Below, piece by piece: positions 18,308 to 28,000 of a stretch of 64,000 nucleotides of DNA. Where the stretch lies: assembly GCA_964628055.1 (NCBI GenBank), contig CAZVNL010000004.1:22283-86282 (forward strand), written 5' to 3'. The notes under the pieces were generated by a model, which saw nothing but the letters and a program-made list of their open reading frames with translations, was not told the DNA's origin and searched no databases. How positions within the stretch are numbered: position 1 is the first letter of the stretch; the number at the start of each line of letters is the position of its first letter. The stretch is from CAZBEL01 sp964628055 (GTDB lineage: Bacteria; Fidelibacterota; Marinisomatia; Marinisomatales; TCS56). Made by a program: the position numbers and the translations under genes.

Positions 18308-19180
18308 ATGGCCAGTTTAAAAACCATTCGTCATCGGATCGGCTCGGTCAAAAATATTCAGAAAGTCACCCGGGCCATGAAGATGGTGGCTGCTGTCCGG
18401 TTACGCCGCGCCCAGTTGAACATGGAACAGGCGCGACCGTACGCCCATCGCTTGCAGGAGGTGTTGCGGGATTTACTCCCCGCCATTGATCGTCGCCTAC
18501 ACCGCTTGCTAGAAGTGCGCGAGCCAGTTCACGTGGGGGTGGTGGTGATCACGGGGGATCGAGGGTTATGTGGAAGTTTCAATTCCAATATTCTCCGGTG
18601 CGCAACGGCGATCCTGCAAGACTATCAAGACAAAGAGATCAAGATCATTTGCGTGGGTCGTAAAGGGCGCGATTTTTTCCGCAAACAACCCTATCCTATC
18701 ATTGGGGAATATACCCGCTTTTGGAAGGAGCTGAATTTTGGCCACGCCATTTCCATCGTGGACCAAATTACCGAATTGTATCTACGCCTCGATTTAGACA
18801 AGGTGATTTTGATCTACAACGAGTTTAAAAATGTCGTACGCCAGGAAGTCATCACCCAACCCTTTTTGCCTTTGGTTCTGGGGGAAGAGGATCGTGAGTT
18901 GGGGGCTGTAGATTACGGAGAGTTTTTATTTGAGCCCTCCCAAGAACTGATTGTGAACTCCCTGATACCGCGGCATTTGAATGTGCAGATGTGGCAGGCC
19001 CTGTTGGAGTCCAACGCAGCCGAGCAAGCCGCCCGAATGACGGCCATGGGAGCCGCCACGGATAATGCCTCTGATATGCTCACGAATCTTACGCGCGAAT
19101 ACAACAAAGCCCGCCAGGCGTCCATCACCAAAGAATTGTTGGACATCGTAGGTGGGGCCGAAGCTTTACGGAATACTTAA
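18308..19180 (+). CDS. atpG: ATP synthase subunit gamma
   Basis: The 290-residue central-shaft subunit. The N-terminal coiled coil has IRHRIGSVKNIQKVTRAMKMVAA, the Rossmann-like middle includes TGDRGLCGSFN, and the C-terminal helix ends with the family signature region TNLTREYNKARQASITKELLDIVGGAEAL. A 58-base gap after atpA shows no clear regulatory element. Confidence 0.97.
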   Translation: MASLKTIRHRIGSVKNIQKVTRAMKMVAAVRLRRAQLNMEQARPYAHRLQEVLRDLLPAIDRRLHRLLEVREPVHVGVVVITGDRGLCGSFNSNILRCATAILQDYQDKEIKIICVGRKGRDFFRKQPYPIIGEYTRFWKELNFGHAISIVDQITELYLRLDLDKVILIYNEFKNVVRQEVITQPFLPLVLGEEDRELGAVDYGEFLFEPSQELIVNSLIPRHLNVQMWQALLESNAAEQAARMTAMGAATDNASDMLTNLTREYNKARQASITKELLDIVGGAEALRNT

Positions 19181-20587
<1,407 letters not shown>

Positions 20588-20607
20588 AGGAAGCGCTTTT
20601 CTGGCCC

Positions 20608-21003
20608 ATGGCGACGTTCCACTTAGAAATCATAACTCCCACCCGGGTCTATGACGAGGGGCAGGTCTCCTACGTGCGTTGCCCTGGTTTAAACGGTTCC
20701 TTTGGGGTGTTGGCCCATCACACGCGATCTATCTTTGCCCTGGAAGTGGGTGTGGTAAAGGTCGTCCGTGGTGAGCAAACCCGCTATTTTGCCACCAGCG
20801 GGGGATACGCCGAGGTGTTGGGAGATAAAGTCCGCCTCTTGCTGGAAACGGCAGAATATGCCGGTGACATTGACATAGAACGGGCCAATAAGGCGGTCCA
20901 GCGGGCCAAGGAACGATTACAGCAAAAGGCGCATATTGACGCCGCGCGAGCTCGGGCATCCTTGCAAAAGGCCTTGAATCGTCTCCAGGTGGCAAGACTA
21001 TAA
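20608..21003 (+). CDS. atpC: ATP synthase subunit epsilon
   Basis: The 131-residue epsilon subunit, with the N-terminal beta-sandwich (RVYDEGQVSYVRCPGLNGSFGVLAHH, then the GGYAEVLGDKVRLL hairpin) and a C-terminal helix-loop-helix rich in Ala, Arg and Lys (about residues 92-130). It is the last gene of the atp operon. Its stop overlaps a promoter-like TATAAATTCG and is followed by a hairpin. Confidence 0.95.
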   Translation: MATFHLEIITPTRVYDEGQVSYVRCPGLNGSFGVLAHHTRSIFALEVGVVKVVRGEQTRYFATSGGYAEVLGDKVRLLLETAEYAGDIDIERANKAVQRAKERLQQKAHIDAARARASLQKALNRLQVARL

Positions 21004-21006
21004 ATT
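20974..21006 (+). promoter_or_regulatory. Possible aspS promoter inside atpC
   Basis: TTGAAT (20974-20979), 19 bases, then TATAAA (20999-21004), overlapping a TAAATTCG copy of the element found before secD, tdh and parA. A transcript from here would begin near 21012 and carry the hairpin at 21028-21050 in its leader. Confidence 0.35.
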
Positions 21007-21027
21007 CGTCATACCTACTTGATACCC

Positions 21028-21058
21028 GCCGCTCGTAATTTCCGAGCGGCTTTTTATT
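21028..21058 (+). terminator. Terminator or attenuator between atpC and aspS
   Basis: GCCGCTCG (21028-21035) pairs perfectly with CGAGCGGC (21043-21050) across a seven-base loop, followed by TTTTTATTT. It is an excellent intrinsic terminator, but it ends only about 15 bases before the aspS ATG, leaving no room for a separate promoter after it. Confidence 0.85.
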
Positions 21059-21072
21059 TCAACAGGGACACC

Positions 21073-22833
21073 ATGTTTCAAAGAACACACACTTGCGGGG
21101 AACTTCGCCTCGAACATAATCAACAGACCGTTGTACTAAATGGATGGGTTCATACAGTACGGCTTCACGGACAGGTTATTTTTATCGACCTCCGGGATCG
21201 CTATGGAAAGACGCAATTGGTCTTTAATCCGGACGCATTCCAGGGCGATTTTCAATTAGTTAAAAAACTTTCTGTTGAGGATGTAATCAGCATTACGGGT
21301 ATGGTCCGGGCGCGTGCCAGCGGGGCCCAAAACCCCCGCTTGGCCACGGGCGAAGTCGAGGTCCTGGTAAAGCACCTAAAAGTGTTGAATGAAGCAGCGC
21401 CCCTGCCTTTTCAAATTACTAAACGGGAAAGCGCTACCGAGGAATTCCGCCTCAAATACCGTTACCTGGAGCTCAGAACCGAGGAATTACAGCGTAACCT
21501 GGCCCTTCGCCATGCGACCTATCAAGCGGTTCGCCGGTACCTGTCTGAGCATGATTTTCTAGAAGTGGAAACACCCGTATTGATGAAATCGACTCCGGAA
21601 GGCGCCCGGGATTATCTGGTCCCCAGCCGGATTCATAAGGGGAGATTCTACGCCCTTCCTCAGTCGCCCCAAACCTATAAACAACTCCTCATGGTCGCAG
21701 GGCTGGATCGCTATTTTCAAATCGTGAAATGTTTTCGCGACGAGGATTTACGGGCTGACCGTCAACCGGAGTTTACCCAAATCGACCTGGAAATGTCCTT
21801 TGTAGCAGAGGACCAGGTACGCGAGATAAGTGAAGGACTGACGCGCACGGTTTTTTCCTCGGTGGCCGGTGTGGAGCTGCCAGATCCCTTTCCCATAATG
21901 AATTACCTCGAAGCGCTAGAAACTTTCGGCACCGATCGCCCGGACTTAAGGTTTGATTTACCCTTGTTGGACGTGAAACCATTTGCTGGTAAGAGCACTT
22001 TCAACGCCTTCCAGTCTGTGGAGGCTGTCCGGGGCTTGCGGTTGCCGGGTGGCGCCAAGTATTCGCGAAAAAAGATAGACGAGTTGAATACCTTCGTTCA
22101 ACATCATCACGCCAAAGGTTTGACCTTTGTGAAACAGGTGGGAGGTGTATTAACGGGTGGCGTAGCCAAGTTTTTCCCTACTGACTTACAACATAGTATG
22201 ATTGAAAAATTTGATCTCAAGGAGGGGGATATTCTATTCATGGTAGGGGATACCTGGAAAATGGCGCTCCACGCCCTGGGGGCCCTGCGAACGGAATTGG
22301 CCCGCCGGGAAAATCTTGTTAATAAGGATCAGTTTCGTCCAGTGTGGGTGATGGGTTTTCCCATGTTTGAGTGGGATCCTACCGAACAACGTTACGTGGC
22401 CATGCACCATCCTTTTACGGCTCCCCAGCCAGAAGACCTTTCGCTGTTAACCTCGGAACCTAAGAAAGTCCGGTCCCGAGGGTACGATTTGATAATCAAC
22501 GGTTACGAAATTGCGGGCGGTTCGATTCGTATCCATGATCCTGACGTTCAGCAACAAGTTTTCCGCGTGTTGGGGATTGAAGCGGAGGAGGCCAAGGAGA
22601 AATTCGGTTTTCTCTTAGAGGCTTTCACTTATGGTGCCCCACCCCATGGCGGGATTGCTTTCGGTTTTGATCGCTTGGTCATGTTGTTGGCCGGGGCGGA
22701 AAACATCCGGGAAGTCATTGCCTTTCCCAAAACAACCAGCGCCTTGAACCTCATGGACGGCTCCCCCGGTACCATCTCGGAAAGCCAACTTCGCGAATTG
22801 GGACTCGCGCTGATTCCCAGGCCAAAATCGTGA
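21073..22833 (+). CDS. aspS: Aspartyl-tRNA synthetase (bacterial type)
   Basis: Class II synthetase charging tRNA-Asp (and possibly tRNA-Asn if non-discriminating). The 586 residues from the ATG at 21073 include the OB-fold anticodon domain (LNGWVHTVRLHGQVIFIDLRDR), motif 1 in EVETPVLMKSTPEGARDYLVPSR, QSPQTYKQLLM, motif 2 in FRDEDLRADRQPEFTQIDLEMSF, the bacterial GAD insertion domain (about residues 280-410), and motif 3 in GIAFGFDRLVMLLAG. An in-frame TTG at 21019 would start inside the hairpin and is rejected. The stop overlaps the next gene's GTG. Confidence 0.97.
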   Translation: MFQRTHTCGELRLEHNQQTVVLNGWVHTVRLHGQVIFIDLRDRYGKTQLVFNPDAFQGDFQLVKKLSVEDVISITGMVRARASGAQNPRLATGEVEVLVKHLKVLNEAAPLPFQITKRESATEEFRLKYRYLELRTEELQRNLALRHATYQAVRRYLSEHDFLEVETPVLMKSTPEGARDYLVPSRIHKGRFYALPQSPQTYKQLLMVAGLDRYFQIVKCFRDEDLRADRQPEFTQIDLEMSFVAEDQVREISEGLTRTVFSSVAGVELPDPFPIMNYLEALETFGTDRPDLRFDLPLLDVKPFAGKSTFNAFQSVEAVRGLRLPGGAKYSRKKIDELNTFVQHHHAKGLTFVKQVGGVLTGGVAKFFPTDLQHSMIEKFDLKEGDILFMVGDTWKMALHALGALRTELARRENLVNKDQFRPVWVMGFPMFEWDPTEQRYVAMHHPFTAPQPEDLSLLTSEPKKVRSRGYDLIINGYEIAGGSIRIHDPDVQQQVFRVLGIEAEEAKEKFGFLLEAFTYGAPPHGGIAFGFDRLVMLLAGAENIREVIAFPKTTSALNLMDGSPGTISESQLRELGLALIPRPKS

Positions 22834-23678
22834 CCTTAACAAGCCAAGTCATTTGTGTGACCGGGGCCACCGATGGCATCGGGAAAGTAACGGCGTTGGA
22901 ACTGGCTCGTCAAGACGCTACCATCGCCATTGTGGGGCGCAACCCCGAGAAAGGCAAACGGGTCGTGGAAGAAATCCAAAGCGCTACCGGGAACGAGGCC
23001 ATACGGTTTCACTGCGCAGATCTCAGTTTAATGGCCCATATTCGGAAACTTACTGACGAACTGGAATCCACGTATGCTCGTTTAGACGTGTTAGTCAATA
23101 ACGCCGGCGCTTTTTTTCATGGCTTCCAGCGAACATCTGAAGGGTTTGAACAAACTTTTGCTTTGAACCATCTCAATTATTTCCTGTTAACTAATCGTCT
23201 CCTGGAGTTGCTCAAGGCTTCGGGGAAGGGACGTATTGTCAACGTGTCTTCGGAAGCACACCGGGGAGCCATACTTGACCTGGAGAACCTTAACGGAGAG
23301 AAAAACTATTCTGGCTGGAAGGCCTATCAGCAGTCCAAGTTGACCAATATTCTTTTCACTTACCATCTGCATCGCCGTTTAGCTTCCGGTACCGTAACAG
23401 TAAACTGTTTACATCCCGGGTTCGTGGCTACCAAGTTTGGCCACAATAACCGCGGTTTGGTGGGCCTGGCCCTGCGGTGGTCGCAGAAATTAGGGGCTAT
23501 TTCGGTGGTGGAAGGAGCCAAGACCAGCATTTACCTGGCTTCTTCCGAAGAAGTTGCCGGAGTTAGTGGAAAATATTTTGATCGGTGTAAACCGCGAGAA
23601 AGCTCCCCCGAGTCGTATGACCAGACCCTGCAAGAAAAGCTATGGGAAGTAAGTGAAAGTATGGTTGCTCGAGTTTAA
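22830..23678 (+). CDS. Short-chain dehydrogenase/reductase (retinol dehydrogenase-like)
   Basis: A 282-residue classical SDR with a Rossmann fold. Visible motifs are TGATDGIGK (about 10-18, coenzyme loop), NNAGAFF (about 90-96), the catalytic serine in IVNVSSEAHRG, and the YQQSK catalytic Tyr-Lys pair. The arrangement, including a long helix after YxxxK and the LHPGFVATKFG segment, resembles retinol-dehydrogenase or WW-domain-oxidoreductase-like bacterial members. The substrate cannot be told. It starts with GTG, overlaps the aspS stop by four bases and is likely co-transcribed with aspS; no functional link is evident. Confidence 0.88.
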   Translation: MTLTSQVICVTGATDGIGKVTALELARQDATIAIVGRNPEKGKRVVEEIQSATGNEAIRFHCADLSLMAHIRKLTDELESTYARLDVLVNNAGAFFHGFQRTSEGFEQTFALNHLNYFLLTNRLLELLKASGKGRIVNVSSEAHRGAILDLENLNGEKNYSGWKAYQQSKLTNILFTYHLHRRLASGTVTVNCLHPGFVATKFGHNNRGLVGLALRWSQKLGAISVVEGAKTSIYLASSEEVAGVSGKYFDRCKPRESSPESYDQTLQEKLWEVSESMVARV

Positions 23679-23744
23679 GGGGGTTTATTTGTAGTCCGTG
23701 TCTTTTGTAGCCGAGGTTGTCCAGTCAAGATTGAAGGGGGATTT

Positions 23745-24815
23745 ATGGCGGCACGGGGTATTATTCATTTTGATTTAGACGCCTTTTTTTGCTCGGTTGA
23801 GGTACTGCAAAATCCCGCCTGGCGGAAAAAACCGCTGGTTGTGGGGGGTGCGTCTAACAAGCGTGGGGTGGTTGCCTCGGCTTCTTATCCGGCGCGAAAA
23901 TACGGTATACATTCGGCCATGCCCATGGCTCAAGCCCAACGCCTTTGCCCCCATCTTGTCATTGTACCACCCCATTTTAAACGCTACCGGGCCTATTCAC
24001 GAATCGTAATAGGGATTTTGGAAAAAGCAGCTGACGCGTTTCAACAAGTCAGCATCGACGAAGCCTACCTGGATGTGACCGGTCAATTGACCCACTGGGA
24101 GGAGATTATCGAAATTGGGAAAGCTTTACAGACCAAGATTGCCCAACATGTGGGATTACCGGCCTCCCTTGGCTTGGCAAGCAATAAGTTAGTTGCCAAG
24201 ATTGCCTCCGCCTCTGCAAAACCTGCGGGCTTTACGGTAGTTACACCGGGCACTGAACGGACGTTTTTAGCGCCTCTGCCCATAGGTAAAATTCCTGGAA
24301 TCGGTCCTCGTACCGCGGCGCGTCTGAACGCTTTTGGGATCCAGACCATCCAACAATTACAAACCTGTTCCTTGGATATTTTGAAACCCTTTGGCCGCTG
24401 GGGCGCCTTGATGATCCAATGGGCTCGCGGTGAGGATACCCGGCCGGTTCGTCAGGAACGCAGCCGCAAATCTCTCAGCCAGGAGCGCACTTTTCCCACG
24501 GACGTGACCGACCGGGAAGAGCTATTAAAATGCTTAACAGACTTGAGCGAGAAGGTGGCTGCGCGGCTTCAACAGAAAGAGCTATTTGCCCACACGGTTT
24601 TTATCAAAGTACGCTACTCCGATTTTACGACCTTTACCCGCCAGAGGCGGTTGCTTCGACCGACCAATTCTATAGGGATGATTAACAAGATTGCCAGGGA
24701 ATTACTGTTGCAGGTCTGGGATGGGCGACGACCCTTGCGACTTTTGGGTGTGGGGGGCCGGAAATTCGATTCGGGAGGGAATCAGCTCTCCTTTTCTTTC
24801 TCAAACAAGGAGTAA
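23745..24815 (+). CDS. dinB: DNA polymerase IV (Y-family, DinB)
   Basis: A 356-residue translesion polymerase. The catalytic acidic residues are Asp10 in FDLDAFF and Asp105-Glu106 in SIDEAYLDV. VVASASYPARKYGIHSAMP is the finger-domain signature, and the helix-hairpin-helix segment IPGIGPRTAARLNAFGI follows. The C-terminal little-finger domain ends in QLSFSF, which resembles a sliding-clamp-binding peptide. A strong ribosome-binding site (AAGGGGG) precedes the ATG. I saw no obvious LexA-type palindrome in the 66 bases upstream. Confidence 0.96.
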   Translation: MAARGIIHFDLDAFFCSVEVLQNPAWRKKPLVVGGASNKRGVVASASYPARKYGIHSAMPMAQAQRLCPHLVIVPPHFKRYRAYSRIVIGILEKAADAFQQVSIDEAYLDVTGQLTHWEEIIEIGKALQTKIAQHVGLPASLGLASNKLVAKIASASAKPAGFTVVTPGTERTFLAPLPIGKIPGIGPRTAARLNAFGIQTIQQLQTCSLDILKPFGRWGALMIQWARGEDTRPVRQERSRKSLSQERTFPTDVTDREELLKCLTDLSEKVAARLQQKELFAHTVFIKVRYSDFTTFTRQRRLLRPTNSIGMINKIARELLLQVWDGRRPLRLLGVGGRKFDSGGNQLSFSFSNKE

Positions 24816-24818
24816 CGG

Positions 24819-25355
24819 TTAGCCTTCTTGCTCAGCAGGTGAAATAAGCGACAATAGTTCCTGGTAGATTTGGTAATTTTCCCCGTCAAAACAGCAAAAG
24901 ATGACGGTTTCCGGTAGGGGGTGTTGATCTAAGAATTGTTTCACGGTAGTGAAGGCAATCCGGGCGGCTTTTGTTTTCGGAAAACCATAGACCCCGGTAC
25001 TAATGTTCGGGAAAGCCAAGCTCTTGAGGCAATGTTTTTCCGCCAGTTTCAAGCTGGACAGGTAAGTCGACTCCAGCAAGGCTGGTTCCTGCCGATGACC
25101 TCCCCGCCACACGGGCCCTACGGTGTGAATGATAAAGCGCGCTGGTAGCTTATACCCCTTGGTAAGGCGAGCTTCTCCCCTGGAACAACCTCCGAGGGTT
25201 CGGCATTCTTCTAATAATTGTGGTCCTGCCGCCCGGTGAATGGCGCCATCCACCCCGCCCCCACCCAAAAGAGACGTATTGGCCGTATTCACGATAGCCT
25301 CCACGGGAAGCGTGGTAATGTCGCCCCGTAGCACCTGGATCCTGCCTTTTCCCAT
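24819..25355 (-). CDS. Macrodomain protein (O-acetyl-ADP-ribose deacetylase type)
   Basis: A 178-residue single macrodomain of the MacroD/YmdB class. The hallmark segments are [34 protein letters not shown] and the ISTGVYGFP loop. Such proteins hydrolyse O-acetyl-ADP-ribose, the product of sirtuin deacylation, or mono-ADP-ribose from proteins; a Sir2 gene lies about 6 kb away. The third residue of the usual VNAANSSLLGGG block is Thr here, a mild change. It is convergent with dinB, with three bases between stops. Confidence 0.92.
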   Translation of the reverse strand: MGKGRIQVLRGDITTLPVEAIVNTANTSLLGGGGVDGAIHRAAGPQLLEECRTLGGCSRGEARLTKGYKLPARFIIHTVGPVWRGGHRQEPALLESTYLSSLKLAEKHCLKSLAFPNISTGVYGFPKTKAARIAFTTVKQFLDQHPLPETVIFCCFDGENYQIYQELLSLISPAEQEG

Positions 25356-25483
25356 ACGGGGAAATTAATAAATTCCACCTTATTATTCTTCGGTTGGATT
25401 GCTGCCTCTTATCTCAACGACGGCGAAGAAAAAGGGTCGTGACTCTGGCTGAACTGTAGTAATTTTCTAAGAAGAGAGGGTTT

Positions 25484-25825
25484 ATGAAAAAAGCACTTTT
25501 CATCATTATTCTTTTAACCGGGTTTTTGTGGGCCCAGGAAGCGGTTCCCGATAGCCTCCTTACGGAAGATCAGTAGACCAGTTTTGATAAAGTGCAGCAC
25601 CTGAGTTTCAGTTGCCTGTGGATGTTGAGCGTCCAGTACGTGTTGGTTAACAAAGGAGGGTTTCGTGAAGAAGCGGGCTATCCTGTGGCTCTATCCGCTG
25701 GGGTCCTATTAGGTTTAGAGAAGGAATGGTATGATAAACGCCGTCCCCAGGGCTATTTCAGTCGGCGGGATTTAGTGGCCGGTGGCGTTGGACTGGCCCT
25801 GGCTTCCCTGATCATCCTGTTTTAA
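25484..25825 (+). pseudogene. DUF2279/YfiM-like small exported protein with internal amber stop
   Basis: An ATG at 25484 with a GAGAGGG ribosome-binding site opens a signal peptide (MKKALFIIILLTGFLWAQ) and 30 codons, then meets TAG at 25574-25576. The same frame continues without another stop for 82 codons with DKVQHLSFS, GLEKEWYD and FSRRDLVAGGVGLA. This pattern of an Asp-Lys-x-x-His opening, KExYD and a final Gly-rich helix is like YfiM/DUF2279 proteins. The two parts are plainly one original gene. TAG could come from TGG (Trp) or CAG (Gln) by one change. A restart at the GTG at 25592 would lack a signal peptide. It may be a recent pseudogene or a sequencing error. Confidence 0.75.
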
Positions 25826-25849
25826 CCCTCACTAGCAAGAGGAGCTACC

Positions 25850-26914
25850 ATGCCACCTATTACGATTGCTTTGGATGCCATGGGGGGCGATCACGCCCCT
25901 CAAGAAATTGTTGCCGGCGCTTTAGAGGCGATGCGCTCTCACCCGGTAAAAATCATTTTTGTAGGTGACCGCCAGGCTATCGAAGAACATGTTCAACAAC
26001 GTGGTACTGAACCTGGCTCGTATGAAATTCTCCACACTCCCCAGGTGATAACCATGGAAGAAGCCCCCAAGGAGGCCGTGGAGCAAAAGCCGGATGCCTC
26101 CATTGCCCTGGCGGCGCAATTGGTGGGCTCGGGGAAGGCCGACGCCCTGGTGTCGGCCGGGAGTACCGGATCGGTAGTGTTGTCGGCGGCGAAATATATC
26201 CCCCGGATTTATGGAGTACGGCGCACCGCCATTGCTACCGTTTATCCCACGCTAAATGAGAGTAAACGGCAGGACAATCTCGCATTAATGGTTGACGTGG
26301 GGGCTAATGTGAAGTGCAGCGCCGAAGAACTGGTACAGTTTGCCATCATGGGGTCGGTTTACGTGGCGGATATTCGCGGGGTTACGGACCCGAAAGTGGC
26401 TCTGTTGAATATCGGGGAAGAGGCCACTAAAGGGGGCAAAAAAATGCAGGAAGCCTACCGTTTGTTAAAGAAGGTGCCGGGCATTTCCTTTAGCGGAAAC
26501 GTTGAGGGAAAAGACATCTTGCGGGGGATTGTGGACGTCATCGTTACCGAAGGATTTGTGGGGAATATTGTGGTGAAGACGTTGGAAGGGGCGGCCAAGA
26601 CGGTAAGCCAGTTGGGAAAAATGGCTTTCAAAGCCCGATTGGGTTGGAAGGTTGGCTTGTTTTTCCTGCGTAAAGGCTTGGCTATCTTACGGGAAGTTAC
26701 CGACTATACAGAATACGGCGGGGCACCCCTATTGGGGTTCGATAAAATCGTGATTATTGCCCACGGTCGCTCCAACGCCAAAGCTGTGGCCAATGCCATT
26801 AAGTTGGCCAGTAAATGCGTACGGGACGATGTCTGTGGGATCATTGCGAAAAAAATCCGTACTTTTGAGACCGAACCGGGACGTGAATATGGACGTCTGT
26901 CAGACGAGTATTGA
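25850..26914 (+). CDS. plsX: Phosphate acyltransferase PlsX
   Basis: PlsX converts acyl-ACP and phosphate to acyl-phosphate, the substrate of PlsY. The 354 residues open with ITIALDAMGGDHAPQEIVAGALEA and continue with SAGSTGSVVLSA, LVDVGANVKCSAEELVQFAIMG, LLNIGEEATKG and DVIVTEGFVGNIVVKTLEG, all characteristic. Unusually for many bacteria, it is not followed by fabH-fabD-fabG. An aldo/keto reductase lies downstream instead. A good GAGGAG site precedes the ATG. Confidence 0.97.
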   Translation: MPPITIALDAMGGDHAPQEIVAGALEAMRSHPVKIIFVGDRQAIEEHVQQRGTEPGSYEILHTPQVITMEEAPKEAVEQKPDASIALAAQLVGSGKADALVSAGSTGSVVLSAAKYIPRIYGVRRTAIATVYPTLNESKRQDNLALMVDVGANVKCSAEELVQFAIMGSVYVADIRGVTDPKVALLNIGEEATKGGKKMQEAYRLLKKVPGISFSGNVEGKDILRGIVDVIVTEGFVGNIVVKTLEGAAKTVSQLGKMAFKARLGWKVGLFFLRKGLAILREVTDYTEYGGAPLLGFDKIVIIAHGRSNAKAVANAIKLASKCVRDDVCGIIAKKIRTFETEPGREYGRLSDEY

Positions 26915-26984
26915 GGGGGAGCAATTAGGACCAGATCAAAAAATTGATTTTGCACTAACCGGGTAAGATGTAGAGAGGATTTAC

Positions 26985-27983
26985 ATGGAGATGCAATACC
27001 GAACGTTGGGGAATTCAGGATTACGTTTGAGCGTTTTCTCTTACGGGTCGTGGATAACCTTTGGCAATCAGGTTGGTTTAGAAGAAGCCCAGAAGCTCAT
27101 GAAGACGGCTTACGATGCTGGAGTGAATTTTTTCGATAATGCCGAGGTTTACACCCAGGGGAAATCGGAAGAGATCATGGGGCAGGCGGTCCGTCGTTTG
27201 GGGTGGAGTCGGGATAGTTTTTGTGTGTCCAGTAAAGTGTTTTTTGGGGGGCAGCGTCCTACCCAGCGGGGGCTGCATCGTAAACACATCACCGAGGCCT
27301 GCCATGGGGCTTTACGGCGGCTTCAGGTGGAGTACCTGGACCTTTTTTTCTGTCATCGCCCCGACCACCATACCCCCATTGTAGAAACAGTGCGGGCCAT
27401 GCATACCCTGGTTTTACAGGGGAAAATATTGTATTGGGGGACTTCCGAATGGAGTGCCGATCAAATTCGTACGGCTTATGCCGTGGCCCGGGAGCATCAT
27501 TTGACCCCTCCCACGATGGAACAACCAGAATATAACCTCTTCGAACGTCAGAAAATGGAACGGGAGTATCGGGACCTTTTCCGGGATGAACACCTAGGGA
27601 CGACCGTTTGGTCTCCGTTGGCTTCGGGTATTTTAACAGGGAAATACAGCCGGGGGATACCTGAAAACACTCGCATGAAGGTGGAAGGTTATCAATGGTT
27701 ACAGGAACGTTTGCTTTCCCCCGAAGGAAAGGAGCGAATTGCTAAGGTGCGGGAGCTGTCCCAATTGGCCGATGAAGTTGGGATTAAATTGGTCCATCTG
27801 GTGCTGGGGTGGTGTTTACAAAATCCCAACGTAAGCACGGTAATCTTAGGAGCCTCCAAAGTATCCCAATTGAAAGAGAACCTGAAAACCCTAAAAGTGT
27901 TAAACGTTTTCACCTCTGAGCTTATGGAGCAGATCGAGGGGATTGTCCAGACCAAACCGCAAATGCCCATGCAGTTTGAATGA
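26985..27983 (+). CDS. Aldo/keto reductase (Kv-beta-like clade)
   Basis: A 332-residue TIM-barrel NADPH-dependent reductase. The catalytic tetrad is visible: Asp in NFFDNAEVY followed by Tyr, Lys in CVSSKVFFG, and His in FFCHRPDH. The overall pattern (YRTLGNSGLRLSVFSYGSW, WGTSEWSADQI, WSPLASGILTGKYSRGIPENTR, VILGASKVSQLKENL) is that of the Kv channel beta-subunit / YghZ-like clade. The substrate is unknown. It precedes the selenoprotein gene by 17 bases on the same strand and is probably co-transcribed with it. Confidence 0.92.
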   Translation: MEMQYRTLGNSGLRLSVFSYGSWITFGNQVGLEEAQKLMKTAYDAGVNFFDNAEVYTQGKSEEIMGQAVRRLGWSRDSFCVSSKVFFGGQRPTQRGLHRKHITEACHGALRRLQVEYLDLFFCHRPDHHTPIVETVRAMHTLVLQGKILYWGTSEWSADQIRTAYAVAREHHLTPPTMEQPEYNLFERQKMEREYRDLFRDEHLGTTVWSPLASGILTGKYSRGIPENTRMKVEGYQWLQERLLSPEGKERIAKVRELSQLADEVGIKLVHLVLGWCLQNPNVSTVILGASKVSQLKENLKTLKVLNVFTSELMEQIEGIVQTKPQMPMQFE

Positions 27984-28000
27984 AGGACTTTTAGACAATT

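Noticed and set aside
25574..25576. TAG as a pyrrolysine codon
   Set aside because: The family is not a known pyrrolysine protein and no pyl genes are visible; a simple nonsense mutation is more likely.
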